Shown in pieces: positions 41,562 through 50,916 of a stretch of DNA of 64,000 nucleotides (the stretch's first letter is position 1; each line of letters begins with the position of its first letter). Where the stretch lies: NCBI GenBank assembly GCA_031409515.1, contig JANNXJ010000050.1:1-64000 (forward strand), read 5' to 3'. The notes below the pieces were generated by a model. The model was not told the DNA's origin. It did not search any database and worked only from the letters and a program-made list of their open reading frames with translations. This DNA comes from SHZI01 sp031409515 (GTDB lineage: Bacteria > Pseudomonadota > Gammaproteobacteria > Steroidobacterales > GCA-2729495). The position numbers were made by a program, and so were the translations under genes.

Positions 41562-44183
41562 GTGGGAACCCAGCGCACAGGTGCCAAGCGCCAGAAGCCC
41601 TCCGACCCGCCGACGAACTGGGTAGTCCTCAAGTTTGGTGGCACGAGCGTGTCCACGGCTGCCCGGTGGGCAACAATTCTCCGTCTCGTCAAGCAGCGCG
41701 AATCTGAGGGCCTGCGACCCGTGGTTGTGCACTCGGCGCTTGCCACCGTCTCCAACCGGCTCGATGAACTCCTCCGGACAGCCGCAGGCTCGACTGTTCG
41801 CCCCTCGATTGAGGACCTAAGATCTCTGCACTTCAAGCTCGCAGCCGAACTGGGTGTCGATGGCCCTCTGGAGCTTGCTGAGTACTTCGCCGAACTGGAG
41901 CAGCTGGTGGCTGGCATCCACCTCATTCGTGAGGTCAGCCCCCGCGTCCAGGCCAGGGTTATGGGCATGGGAGAGCTGCTGGCAACCCGCCTGGGCGCCG
42001 CCTACCTCAGGAGCCAGGGAGTCAGGGTCACCTGGCTGGACGCCCGCGATCTGCTGCAGAGCCTGCCAGTCACGGGGACTAACGAGCGCAGCGCCTATCT
42101 TGCTGCAAGTTGTGATTTCGATGCGGATCCAGCCTTGCAGAAGCGCTTCTCTGCCATCGATGGTGTGGTGCTGACCCAGGGCTTCATCGCCAGTAACTCC
42201 CGGCGTGAAGGCGTGCTGCTCGGTCGCGGCGGCTCCGACACGTCAGCCGCTTACTTCGCCGCCAAACTGCAGGCACAGGCGCTCGAGATCTGGACCGACG
42301 TTCCAGGTATGTTCAGCGCCAATCCCAAGATCGTGCCCGGTGCACGGCTGTTGCGGACCCTCAGTTACGCGGAGGCCCAGGAGATTGCGTCCACCGGTGG
42401 GTCTGTTCTGCACCCCCGGAGCATCAGCCCGTGTCGGCGTCACGGCATCCCCCTGAAGGTCCTGTGCACAACGCAGCCCGAGTTGCCTGGAACCCTCGTG
42501 ACCGTCCGAGCCGGAAGCGATGCCCCCCGGGTCAAGGCGATCTCTGGCCGCAGCAGAATCACCCTCGTGTCCATGGAAACACTCGGTATGTGGCATGAGG
42601 TTGGCTTTCTGGCTGACGCCTTCCGCACCTTTTCCGATCTCGGTCTTTCCATTGATCTGGTTTCAACCTCGGAGAGCAATGTGACGGTCACGCTGGACCC
42701 GGGCGTGAACCCCATCGATGCAACTATCCTCGCCGAGCTCCAGGGACGCCTTGAGCGGTTGTGCAAGGTAACGGTCATTCAGGGCGTGGAGGTCGTGAGC
42801 CTTGTGGGGCAGAAGATCCGCGCGGCGCTCCACGAGATTGGACCCGCCCTGGAAGCCTTTGAAGAACACAGGATCCATCTGGTCAGCCAGTCGGCGACCG
42901 ACCTTAATCTGTCCTTTGTGGTGGAGGAGGGGCAGGCAGTCCGCCTTATCCAGAAGCTCCACGGCACACTCGTCCACCCGGGACCGGACGACGAGGTCTT
43001 TGGCAGTACCTGGGAGGAGCTCCAGCGCGGCAGCGACCAGGCGGCTGAGCATCACGACCCCTGGTGGGTGCGGCGCCGAACCGAACTGATGGCCATAGGC
43101 AGGGAGAAGGGTTCAGCCTATGTCTACGATCTGGAGACCGTCAGAGGCGCAGCCGGCCGCCTCAAGGGCCTGAAGTCGGTGAACCGGGTCTTCTTTGCGA
43201 TGAAGGCGAACAACTCCAGCGCCATCCTCCGGGTTCTCCATGACGAGAAGCTCAGCTTCGAATGCGTGTCACCGAGCGAGATTGGGCGTGTTCTGGAACT
43301 CTTTCCTGAAATAGACCGCCAGCGCATCCTGTACACGCCGAATTTCGCCCCCCGCAGTGATTATGCATATGGGCTGGAACGAGGCGTGTGGCTAACGCTG
43401 GATAACCTGCACCCGCTGCGTAACTGGGGCGACCTGTTCCGGGGCCGGGAGCTTTTCCTGAGGATCGACACCGGTCATGGGCGTGGCCACCACCAGCACG
43501 TCAAAACAGCGGGTTCCCACTCCAAGTTTGGCATTCCCCTGTTTGAGCTGGAGGAGGCCAGGGAGTTGCTCGCTGAGTGCGGTGCTACCGTTGTTGGTCT
43601 CCATGCCCATGTCGGCAGCGGCATTCTGACCCCCGAGAACTGGCAGGAGGTCGGTCGGGAGCTGGTGACTGTGGCCGAAGATTTTCCCCAGTTGCGTTAC
43701 CTGGATCTGGGTGGTGGCCTTGGGGTTCCCGAGAAGGTCGGCCAGGCCCCGCTGGACATGGTAGCGGTGGATGCGGGAATTGCCGAGATCCGGGCGGCCC
43801 GGCCCGGTCTTGAGATCTGGCTTGAGCCTGGCCGTTACCTGGTAGCCGAAGCGGGCGTACTGGTGGCAACTGTCACCCAGACAAAAGGTAAGGGTCAGGT
43901 CCAGTACGTGGGCGTGAGCACGGGGATGAACAGCCTGATCCGTCCGGCGCTATATGGCGCGTATCACGAAATTGCCAATCTGACCCGCTGGGGCGAACCC
44001 GCCACACAGATCGTGACGATCGTCGGACCCATCTGCGAGAGCGGCGACCGTCTGGGAACGGACCGCTTGCTGCCCCAGTGCGAGGAGGGCGACGTGCTGG
44101 CGATTGCCAATGCGGGTGCCTACGGCTACGTGATGAGCTCGCGGTACAACCTGCGAGAGCCTGCTGTAGAGATTGCCATCTAG
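41562..44183 (+). CDS. lysAC: Bifunctional aspartate kinase/diaminopimelate decarboxylase
   Basis: An 873-residue fusion of the first and last enzymes of lysine synthesis. The N-half is an aspartokinase (VLKFGGTSVSTAARW, GFIASNSRREGVLLGRGGSDTSA, then two ACT-like segments, residues ~330-470). The C-half is a PLP-dependent DAP decarboxylase, with Schiff-base lysine K548 (FFAMKANNSSAIL), a HAHVGSGI motif and the CESGDRLGTDRLLP active-site block. A GTG at 41562 with TAGGA upstream is the chosen start; a TTG inside ilvD (41526) is less likely. The product lysine can inhibit the kinase half through ACT domains, a family property. The stop shares CTAG with the hisE stop. Confidence 0.94.
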   Translation: MGTQRTGAKRQKPSDPPTNWVVLKFGGTSVSTAARWATILRLVKQRESEGLRPVVVHSALATVSNRLDELLRTAAGSTVRPSIEDLRSLHFKLAAELGVDGPLELAEYFAELEQLVAGIHLIREVSPRVQARVMGMGELLATRLGAAYLRSQGVRVTWLDARDLLQSLPVTGTNERSAYLAASCDFDADPALQKRFSAIDGVVLTQGFIASNSRREGVLLGRGGSDTSAAYFAAKLQAQALEIWTDVPGMFSANPKIVPGARLLRTLSYAEAQEIASTGGSVLHPRSISPCRRHGIPLKVLCTTQPELPGTLVTVRAGSDAPRVKAISGRSRITLVSMETLGMWHEVGFLADAFRTFSDLGLSIDLVSTSESNVTVTLDPGVNPIDATILAELQGRLERLCKVTVIQGVEVVSLVGQKIRAALHEIGPALEAFEEHRIHLVSQSATDLNLSFVVEEGQAVRLIQKLHGTLVHPGPDDEVFGSTWEELQRGSDQAAEHHDPWWVRRRTELMAIGREKGSAYVYDLETVRGAAGRLKGLKSVNRVFFAMKANNSSAILRVLHDEKLSFECVSPSEIGRVLELFPEIDRQRILYTPNFAPRSDYAYGLERGVWLTLDNLHPLRNWGDLFRGRELFLRIDTGHGRGHHQHVKTAGSHSKFGIPLFELEEARELLAECGATVVGLHAHVGSGILTPENWQEVGRELVTVAEDFPQLRYLDLGGGLGVPEKVGQAPLDMVAVDAGIAEIRAARPGLEIWLEPGRYLVAEAGVLVATVTQTKGKGQVQYVGVSTGMNSLIRPALYGAYHEIANLTRWGEPATQIVTIVGPICESGDRLGTDRLLPQCEEGDVLAIANAGAYGYVMSSRYNLREPAVEIAI

Positions 44184-44473
44184 ACCTGGTGTCGCTGCTT
44201 GAGCTCATCTACCACTTCCTGAAGGCCAATTTTGTGGGCCGCCAGTAGCACCAGCACGTGGTAGAACAGATCCGCAGTTTCGGCCACAACTCGTGACCGG
44301 TCGTTGCCTACGCCAGCCAGAGCCAGTTCGACGCCTTCCTCTCCCACTTTCTGAGCGATTCTTTGTGGCCCGGACGCGAGCAGCGACGCGGTGTAGCTGG
44401 CGTCAGCTGGCGCATTCCGTCGCTGGGCAATCACCTGCTCCAGCTGTCCAAGAAACGAGAAATCAACAGTCAT
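44180..44473 (-). CDS. hisE: Phosphoribosyl-ATP pyrophosphatase
   Basis: A 97-residue all-alpha NTP-PPase of the HisE type, hydrolysing PR-ATP to PR-AMP. The K-V-G-E-E-G-V-E-L-A and V-A-E-T-A-D-L-F-Y-H-V-L-V-L-L motifs carry the Mg-binding acidic residues. In many gammaproteobacteria HisE is the C-half of a HisI-HisE fusion; here it stands alone, and no hisI is present in the window. It is the last his gene, overlapping hisF by 4 bp (ATGA) and ending convergent to lysAC with shared stop bases. Confidence 0.94.
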   Translation of the reverse strand: MTVDFSFLGQLEQVIAQRRNAPADASYTASLLASGPQRIAQKVGEEGVELALAGVGNDRSRVVAETADLFYHVLVLLAAHKIGLQEVVDELKQRHQV

Positions 44474-45237
44474 GACCGTACCTCAACGCCTGCTACCCGC
44501 AGGAAGTCCTTTAGTGAGCTGATGTTGATCAGCCCCCGATGAAACACGCTGGCAGCCAGCGCACCGTCTACGCCTGCGTCCGAGAACACCGCTGCAAAGT
44601 CCTCCATTTTCCCGGCACCCCCGGAGGCAATCAGGGGCACCGACGTGACGGCCCGGATCTTCCGGAGTTGGTGCAGGTCGTAGCCGCCGCGAACGCCATC
44701 CTGATTCATGCAGTTCAGGACGATCTCACCCGCACCGCGCTCCTGGACTTCCGCGACCCACGCGTCTGTCGCCAGGCCCGCATAGGCTGTTTTGGCCGGG
44801 TCACCGGTGTTGCGATAGACCCTGTAGGTGCCATCTTCCTCCCGGCTGTCGACCCCAACTACCACGCACTGGGACCCGAAGCGTCGAGCCAGGTCCGTGA
44901 TCAGACCGGGATTCGCCAGTGCGGGGCTGTTTATGGAGATCTTGTCAGCGCCATTGCGCAGGACCTCCTCGGCATCGGCAACACTGCGAATTCCGCCAGC
45001 CACGCAGAAGGGAATATCAAGCACCTCTGCCACGCGGTTTATCCAGCGCCGATCTACCGATCTCTGCTCCGGACTGGCAGTTATATCGTAGAAGACCAGC
45101 TCGTCCGCACCCTCGTCACGGTAGCGGGTCGCCAGCTCGACGATGCCGCCAACGACCTCATGATTACGAAACTGGATGCCCTTGACGACCTGGCCATCCC
45201 GGACATCGAGACACGGAATTATGCGGCGCGCGAGAAT
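44470..45237 (-). CDS. hisF: Imidazole glycerol phosphate synthase subunit HisF
   Basis: A 255-residue (beta/alpha)8 cyclase making IGP and AICAR with HisH. The N-terminus reads L-A-R-R-I-I-P-C-L-D11-V-R-D-G (D11 is the catalytic acid), with V-V-V-G-V-D-S (the D130 region) and the later SGGAGKMEDF. The only candidate start before this motif is an ATT at 45237, with GAGGAG 8 nt upstream; the frame upstream holds no ATG, GTG or TTG before a stop. A shorter GTG start at 45033 would delete a quarter of the barrel. It overlaps the end of hisA by 19 bp. Confidence 0.92.
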   Translation of the reverse strand: MLARRIIPCLDVRDGQVVKGIQFRNHEVVGGIVELATRYRDEGADELVFYDITASPEQRSVDRRWINRVAEVLDIPFCVAGGIRSVADAEEVLRNGADKISINSPALANPGLITDLARRFGSQCVVVGVDSREEDGTYRVYRNTGDPAKTAYAGLATDAWVAEVQERGAGEIVLNCMNQDGVRGGYDLHQLRKIRAVTSVPLIASGGAGKMEDFAAVFSDAGVDGALAASVFHRGLINISSLKDFLRVAGVEVRS

Positions 45238-45959
45238 GACCTGATCTCCTCGAGTGTCAGTCGGCCGTCCAGCAGGGCCTTACCCGTGACCACCGCCGCC
45301 GCCCCGGTGACGGCTAACTGCTGGAGGTCTGCCAGCGAGCCAACGCCGCCAGAAGCGATGACAGCCGCGGTGGGGAAACGTCGGCTGCACTCGCGGTACA
45401 AGTCGAGGTTGGGCCCCGCGAGAGTGCCATCCTGGGCGATGTCCGTGCAGAGGAAGTGTCGGGCGCCCCGCGCACAGAACTTTTCCAGAAGCGACCAGAG
45501 GCTGCTCCCGCTGTCCTTGACCCAGCCCCGCGTCAGCACGGCGGGATCCTCGTTCTCGATGACCCGAACATCGAAGGCCAGCACCAGGTGCTCCGGACCC
45601 AGCCGGTCGAGCCATTCCAGAGCCGTGTCAGGTGCCTCGGCGGCTACGGAGCCCACCACCACCCGCTCCGCGCCGGCAGCGCGCAGAGCCAGGGCCCGGT
45701 CGATATCTCTGAGGCCACCACCAGCCTGAACCGCGACTCCGACCTGGCTGGCCATGGCCGTGATGAGTTCCATATTCTGAGGACTGCCCGTCCGGGCCCC
45801 GTCCAGGTCTACAACATGCAGGCGATGAAGCCCCGCATCCCTGTAACGGCGGGCAAGTTCGAGCGGGTCTGTCGAGTACACAGTCACCCGGGAAAAGTCC
45901 CCCTGATACAGGCGAACACACTGCCGGTTCAACAGATCGATTGCCGGTATGACTTCCAT
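45219..45959 (-). CDS. hisA: Phosphoribosylformimino-5-aminoimidazole carboxamide ribotide isomerase
   Basis: A 246-residue (beta/alpha)8 isomerase, fourth step of histidine synthesis. The N-terminus VIPAID8LLNRQCVRLYQGD carries the catalytic base D8, LVLAFDVRV the second Asp region, and SGGVGSLADL the phosphate site. ATG 45959 begins 2 bp after the hisH stop; a GTG at 45971 overlapping hisH is possible. The 3' end overlaps hisF by 19 bp. Confidence 0.94.
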   Translation of the reverse strand: MEVIPAIDLLNRQCVRLYQGDFSRVTVYSTDPLELARRYRDAGLHRLHVVDLDGARTGSPQNMELITAMASQVGVAVQAGGGLRDIDRALALRAAGAERVVVGSVAAEAPDTALEWLDRLGPEHLVLAFDVRVIENEDPAVLTRGWVKDSGSSLWSLLEKFCARGARHFLCTDIAQDGTLAGPNLDLYRECSRRFPTAAVIASGGVGSLADLQQLAVTGAAAVVTGKALLDGRLTLEEIRSFSRAA

Positions 45960-45961
45960 CG

Positions 45962-46570
45962 TCAGTTGCACGCCAGGAAGTTGCCCAGAACCCTGGCGCC
46001 GAGCGGACCTGAGCGCTCCGGGTGAAACTGGGTGGCAAGAAAATTGCGGGATTCCACCACCGCAGAAAACTGCCAGCCGTAGTCCGTGGTGCCTGTCGTC
46101 ACCGGAGAAATCCCGGCCGCATAGCTGTGCACAAAGTAGAAGTAACTGTTGTCAGGTACGCCGGCGAGCAACGGACTGCTCCTCACTGGCATCACCTGGT
46201 TCCAGCCCATGTGGGGGACAGGGCGTCCTGGAGCAGGCGCAAAGCGCCGGACCCCACCTGCCAGAACCCCCAGGCAATCGACGTCATCTTCTTCGGATGT
46301 TTCATAGAGCAGCTGCAGACCCAGGCAGATGCCGAGCACCGGCTGCGTCAGCTGTGGAATGAGGCTTGCAAGTCCCTTCTGGCGCAAGCGCGCCATTGCA
46401 GACCTCGCTGCGCCTACTCCCGGCAGGATGACGTGGGTTGCCGAGCTAATCACCACAGGGTCGACCGTGAGTTCACCAGCGACCCCGAGGCGAGCCAGAG
46501 CAAACTGCAGGGACGCGATATTGGCGCCACCGCCATCGATGATGGCTACTCTTGCCTGCCTTTGGGTCAC
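45962..46570 (-). CDS. hisH: Imidazole glycerol phosphate synthase subunit HisH
   Basis: A 202-residue class I glutamine amidotransferase, delivering ammonia to HisF. The catalytic triad is C82 (LGICLGLQLLYE), H183 and E185 (QFHPERSG). A GTG at 46570 overlaps the hisB stop as GTGA, supporting this start over a longer in-frame ORF. hisA follows. Confidence 0.94.
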   Translation of the reverse strand: MTQRQARVAIIDGGGANIASLQFALARLGVAGELTVDPVVISSATHVILPGVGAARSAMARLRQKGLASLIPQLTQPVLGICLGLQLLYETSEEDDVDCLGVLAGGVRRFAPAPGRPVPHMGWNQVMPVRSSPLLAGVPDNSYFYFVHSYAAGISPVTTGTTDYGWQFSAVVESRNFLATQFHPERSGPLGARVLGNFLACN

Positions 46571-47640
46571 AGGGTGCCCTTGGTGCTGGGCATGGAACTC
46601 CCGGCCTTCGCGATGGCCTGCCGAAGGGTACGCCCGAAGCCCTTGAAGCACGCCTCAACCATGTGGTGGGTGTTTTCCCCCCGCACGGTGATGTGCAGGT
46701 TGGCACCGAGGCTGTCGGCCACCGAGCGGAAGAAGTGGGGCACGAGTTCGGTCGGCAACTGGCCAACTTCGGTACGTGGAAACGTCCCGTTGAAGACCAG
46801 GTAGGCTCGGCCGGACAAGTCCAGGCTTATCTGTGCCTCGGTTTCGTCCATGGGCAGGAGGAAGCCGAATCGGTTGATGCCGCGTTTGTCGCCCAGCGCC
46901 GTGCGAAGAGCTTCACCCAGAGCCAGAGCGACGTCCTCAACCGTGTGGTGCTCGTCCACCTGCAGATCCCCCGCGCAGTCTATCGCCAGCGAGAACCCGC
47001 CATGCTTTGCGATCTGCTCAAGCATGTGATCAAAGAAGCCAATTCCGGTCCGGATGCGGACGGGAAGTTCAGCATCCAGGTCAACTGCCACGGTAATATC
47101 TGTCTCCCGGGTCCGGCGCTGCACGACAGCCGTGCGCGGCCTGTCGATGAGCTCATGGGCAATTCTGTCCCAGGAGCCGGGCTTGGCAGGCTCTACCAGG
47201 AATCCCTGGACACCAATGTTCCGGGCGAACTCGAGATCGGTAGCACGATCACCTGCGACAAAGCTGGTCTCCCGGTCCATGGCTGCGGTGCGGAGGAAAT
47301 CTCCCAGATGACCGGGACTTGGCTTGCGGCAGGAGCAGCCGTCTGCTGGCCGGTGGGGACAGATAAAGACCTTGGAAAACACGATGCCCTGGGACTTAAA
47401 CAGGGTCGTGACGAAGTCTTGGACCCGCTGAAACGCCTCGGTGGGGAACGAGGCTGTACCAAGCCCGTCCTGATTGGTCACCATGACGAACTCATAGCCC
47501 GAGTCGCGCAGCCGCAGAAGGGCGGGGATAACGCCTGGAACCAGGGCCACCTTGTCGAGGCGGTCGACCTGCTCGTCATCCGGCTCGAGAATCAGGGTTC
47601 CGTCCCGGTCGAGAAAGGCGATCTTGCGGGTGATGGTCAT
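46567..47640 (-). CDS. hisB: Bifunctional histidinol-phosphatase/imidazoleglycerol-phosphate dehydratase
   Basis: A 357-residue fusion of HAD phosphatase and IGP dehydratase, as in Enterobacteria and Xanthomonadales. The HAD nucleophile region is FLDRDGTLI (D11, D13), with GDRATDLEFARN later and the Zn-binding C-x-H-x-x-x-x-x-C-x-C (CPHRPADGCSC). The IGPD half carries the His clusters GFFDHMLEQIAKHGG and DEHHTVEDVALALG. It overlaps hisC by 1 bp (TGATG) and hisH by 4 bp. Confidence 0.96.
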   Translation of the reverse strand: MTITRKIAFLDRDGTLILEPDDEQVDRLDKVALVPGVIPALLRLRDSGYEFVMVTNQDGLGTASFPTEAFQRVQDFVTTLFKSQGIVFSKVFICPHRPADGCSCRKPSPGHLGDFLRTAAMDRETSFVAGDRATDLEFARNIGVQGFLVEPAKPGSWDRIAHELIDRPRTAVVQRRTRETDITVAVDLDAELPVRIRTGIGFFDHMLEQIAKHGGFSLAIDCAGDLQVDEHHTVEDVALALGEALRTALGDKRGINRFGFLLPMDETEAQISLDLSGRAYLVFNGTFPRTEVGQLPTELVPHFFRSVADSLGANLHITVRGENTHHMVEACFKGFGRTLRQAIAKAGSSMPSTKGTL

Positions 47641-48698
47641 CAGGTCCTCAGCACTTCAAGAAGCTGGTCATTTTCGTCGGGGGAGCCAACGGTGATCCGT
47701 ACGCAACCCGGGAGTAGCGGGTCCCAGCTGAAATCCCTAAGGAGTATGCGGGCTGAGCGCGCCCGGGCCACAAGTGCCGGGGCGTCTGCCGACTCGATCA
47801 GGATGAAGTTTGCGGCGCTGGGCCACACGCGCTTTATGTCCGGAATTCCCGGGAGCTCGGCCATCAGTCGCTGACGCTCGGTAATGATCCGGGCACGACG
47901 GTTGGCCAGTTCCTGCCGCGCTGCCGGGACGAGCGAGCGCAGGACAGCGTCCTGGCTGGTGGTCGGGAAGCAGTAGGGAGGCAGAACTCGTCCCAGCAGC
48001 TCAACAAGTTCGTGCCGTCCGATGAGCACCCCACAACGGACTCCAGCCAGGCTGAGTGCCTTCGACAGCGTGCGCAAGACAACGAGATTGTCATGCCTCG
48101 CCAGGAGTTCGCGCAGGGGATCAGTCTCTGCAAACTCCTGGTAGGCAGCATCGAGTACGACCACACCGCGACCCACAAGGCCGGCACACAGCCGATCTAC
48201 TTCCGAATCCGGAATCAGATTGCCTGTGGGATTGTTTGGTGAGCAGACAAACACGAGCTTGGTGGTTGGCAGCCACTCCCGCAGGATGGTATCGACAGGA
48301 AGGCTGTAACCGGCCGCCCGTTCCAGTGGCACTTGCTGAACGTCTGCTCCCTGAATACGCGCGTAGACCTCGTACATGCCGAAGGTTGGTGGGCAGATAA
48401 CTATGCTGTCCCGTCCTGCGTGGCAGAAACTCCGGATCAGCACATCAATCGCCTCGCTGGAGCCACGCGTCACCAGCAGTTGTCCCTCGTCTAAACCATA
48501 GAAGCCAGTCAGGTGCTGCGTGAGTTCTGCAGGCCGGGGTTCCGGGTAGCGATTCAGGCCGTCACGGCTGTCGTCGCCTGGCGGCCGCCAGGGCGTTTCA
48601 TTGGCGTTCAACCGGATCAGGCCACCCACGTAGTCCGCAGCCTTGTAGGGCTTGAGTTCACGGATCTCGCGACGGAGAAGGTTCACAGCGCCACTCAT
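47640..48698 (-). CDS. hisC: Histidinol-phosphate aminotransferase
   Basis: A 352-residue PLP aminotransferase, the operon copy of hisC and so the likely true histidinol-phosphate enzyme. Key parts: LNANETPWRPP (residues 30-40), CSPNNPTGN, and PLP lysine K213 in RTLSKALSLAGVRCG. It lies between hisD and hisB as in E. coli. It differs clearly from the paralogue at 16810, which sits with aromatic genes. Confidence 0.94.
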   Translation of the reverse strand: MSGAVNLLRREIRELKPYKAADYVGGLIRLNANETPWRPPGDDSRDGLNRYPEPRPAELTQHLTGFYGLDEGQLLVTRGSSEAIDVLIRSFCHAGRDSIVICPPTFGMYEVYARIQGADVQQVPLERAAGYSLPVDTILREWLPTTKLVFVCSPNNPTGNLIPDSEVDRLCAGLVGRGVVVLDAAYQEFAETDPLRELLARHDNLVVLRTLSKALSLAGVRCGVLIGRHELVELLGRVLPPYCFPTTSQDAVLRSLVPAARQELANRRARIITERQRLMAELPGIPDIKRVWPSAANFILIESADAPALVARARSARILLRDFSWDPLLPGCVRITVGSPDENDQLLEVLRT

Positions 48699-50008
48699 GG
48701 CTTGGTGTCCGCCGCCTCAAGGCGGATGGTTACCGCCCGCGCATGCGCCTCGAGCCCTTCGAGACCGGCCAGCGTCAGTACTGTCGGCGCAAGGCCACGA
48801 AGCCCTGTCAGGGTCACCTCCTGCAGGGTCATGCGGCGTTGAAAGTCAGCGACCGACAACCCGCTGTAAGCCCTGGCATACCCGTAGGTTGGGAGCACAT
48901 GGTTCGTACCGCTGCAATAGTCTCCAACCGACTCCGGCGTCCACCGGCCAAGAAAGACTGAACCAGCAGTGCTCACTCTGGCCGCCAGGTTGCGGGGTTC
49001 CGCCACCTGAAGGATGAGGTGCTCCGGAGCATATTCGTTAGCGATGGCGATCGCTTCGCTGAGGTCGGAGACAACGACTGCGACACTGTGGCGCAGTGCT
49101 GCCTCCATGATCGCCCGCCGGGGGAGGGTTTGGAGTGCCGCCTCCATCTCCGCTTCGACCCTGGCCACCAGCGCCTCGTCCGGCGTCACGAGAACAACGT
49201 GGGAGTCAGGCCCGTGTTCGGCTTGCGAGAGGAGGTCGAGAGCCACGAACCGGGCATCAGCCAGGCGATCCGCGACTACCATGACTTCCGAGGGTCCTGC
49301 CGGCATGTCCAGCGCAGCGCCGGCCGGATCGCCTGCGACCATGGTCTTGGCTCTCGTGACCCAGGCATTTCCCGGTCCGAAGATCTTGGCAACCCTGGGG
49401 ATGGATGCCGTGCCATAAGCCATGGCTGCAATCGCCTGGGCGCCACCAACCTTGAAGATGTCCCGCACGCCACAGGCCCGGGCCGCAACGACGACTGCTG
49501 GATCTGCCCGCCCATCCGGGCGCGGCGGAGTGCAGAGGACACGCACAGGACAGCCCGCAATCGCGGACGGCACGCCCAGCATGATGGCCGTCGACGGTAG
49601 TGGCGCCGTTCCCGCCGGTACATACAGACCCACCGCATCCAGCGGCTTGCTGATGCGCTCGCAGACGACTCCCGGCGCGGTCTCAACCCGCAGTGGGGGC
49701 GTGGACTGGGCCTCATGAAATCGGCGGATGTTGGTGATCGCGACCTCAATGGCTGTGCGAGCCCCAGCCGGCATGGCTTTCTCAGCCAATTCGGCCTCAT
49801 CCTCAGAGACGCGCAGGGCCGTAAGTTCCGCCCCATCAAGTTCCCTGGCGAGGCGGATGAGTGCCGCGTCACCATCGCGCCTCACGGCGGCAATGATGTC
49901 GCGGACTTTCTGGTCCATATCCAGATTCAGGCTGAGGGCCGGGCGCAGCAGCGCAGCTTGACGGGTGGAAGCGTCAAGGCTGGACGAAATGCAGAGTCGC
50001 ATGCGCAT
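48695..50008 (-). CDS. hisD: Histidinol dehydrogenase
   Basis: A 437-residue NAD/Zn-dependent HisD that oxidises histidinol to histidine in two steps. The signature GLYVPAGTAPLPSTAIMLGVPA-type block (residues ~128-146), the PGNAWVTRAKTMV and LDMPAGPSEVMV segments, and H-G-P-D-S-H-V with EHLILQV are present. It overlaps hisG and hisC by a few bases. The first 20-30 residues are less conserved, so the start could be slightly later. Confidence 0.95.
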   Translation of the reverse strand: MRMRLCISSSLDASTRQAALLRPALSLNLDMDQKVRDIIAAVRRDGDAALIRLARELDGAELTALRVSEDEAELAEKAMPAGARTAIEVAITNIRRFHEAQSTPPLRVETAPGVVCERISKPLDAVGLYVPAGTAPLPSTAIMLGVPSAIAGCPVRVLCTPPRPDGRADPAVVVAARACGVRDIFKVGGAQAIAAMAYGTASIPRVAKIFGPGNAWVTRAKTMVAGDPAGAALDMPAGPSEVMVVADRLADARFVALDLLSQAEHGPDSHVVLVTPDEALVARVEAEMEAALQTLPRRAIMEAALRHSVAVVVSDLSEAIAIANEYAPEHLILQVAEPRNLAARVSTAGSVFLGRWTPESVGDYCSGTNHVLPTYGYARAYSGLSVADFQRRMTLQEVTLTGLRGLAPTVLTLAGLEGLEAHARAVTIRLEAADTKP

Positions 50009-50910
50009 CAGGCAAGCATCTTTTCCACCGGCAAGACCAGCAGGGACGTGGCGCCAGCTGCTTTGAGGCTCTCAAGCGTTTCCCAGAATACGTTCTCGCG
50101 GCAGACAACGTGCACGGCGACCAGGTCATCCCGTCCATCAAGGGGCAGTACGGTGGGAGCTTCGGAGCCCGGCAGCAGGGCCGCGATCTTCGCCAGAGCG
50201 GCCTTTGGCGCATGCATCATGATGTACTTGCTTTCCCGAACCTGCATCACACCTTCTACTCGCTGCAGAAGCCTGTTGATCCAGTCGGCTTTCTCTGGTG
50301 GAACTTCCACGGGGGTCTGCAGAATTACGGCCCGGCTTTCCAGGATGGTTTCACCCTCGCGGAGCTTGTTGGCGACCAGCGTGGCACCAGTGGACACCAG
50401 ATCGCAGATAGCGTCGGCCCGGCCGAGGCTGGGCGCAATCTCGACGGCCCCAGAGAACTCGACGACAGTGGCGCTGAGGTTCTGACGGCGGAGATAGTCC
50501 CGAACTATCGAGGGATAGCTCGTGGCAATCCGGCGTCCAGAGAGGTCGGCTACCGTACGAAGTGGACTGCCATCCGGGTACGCAAAGGCCAGACGACACT
50601 GGCCATAGTCGAGGGCGCGGATGATGCGAAAGGGTTCAGCCGGCTCCTGCTCGAGGAAATGCAAGCGCTTCTCCTCAACAATGTTAAGGCCCGCAATCCC
50701 AAGATCGCAGACGTCGTCACGAACCAGACCAGGAATGTCGTCATCTCGAACGAGAAGGACATCCACAGGCATGTTCTCACCAAAGGCGATGAGTTGGTCG
50801 GGTCCCTTCGTGTACTTCAGGCCACAGCGCTGCAAGAGATCCAGCGATTGCTCGGTCAGTCTCCCGGACTTCTGGATGGCAACCTTGATTCGGGCGGTCT
50901 TATCGCTCAT
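50008..50910 (-). CDS. hisG: ATP phosphoribosyltransferase, long form
   Basis: A 300-residue HisG of the long (HisG-L) class with a C-terminal ACT-like regulatory domain (residues ~225-300), so no HisZ partner is required. RIKVAIQKSGRLTEQSLDLLQRCG, the D-I-P-G-L-V region and the PRPP-binding DLVSTGATLVANKLRE are conserved. Feedback inhibition by histidine through the C-domain is expected from the family. It follows the TrpR-like gene by 6 bp. Confidence 0.95.
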   Translation of the reverse strand: MSDKTARIKVAIQKSGRLTEQSLDLLQRCGLKYTKGPDQLIAFGENMPVDVLLVRDDDIPGLVRDDVCDLGIAGLNIVEEKRLHFLEQEPAEPFRIIRALDYGQCRLAFAYPDGSPLRTVADLSGRRIATSYPSIVRDYLRRQNLSATVVEFSGAVEIAPSLGRADAICDLVSTGATLVANKLREGETILESRAVILQTPVEVPPEKADWINRLLQRVEGVMQVRESKYIMMHAPKAALAKIAALLPGSEAPTVLPLDGRDDLVAVHVVCRENVFWETLESLKAAGATSLLVLPVEKMLA

Positions 50911-50916
50911 GTCGGT

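Noticed and set aside
44470..45033. hisF starting at the GTG at 45033
   Set aside because: It would remove the first 68 residues of the (beta/alpha)8 barrel including catalytic D11; the upstream frame shows the full conserved N-terminus.
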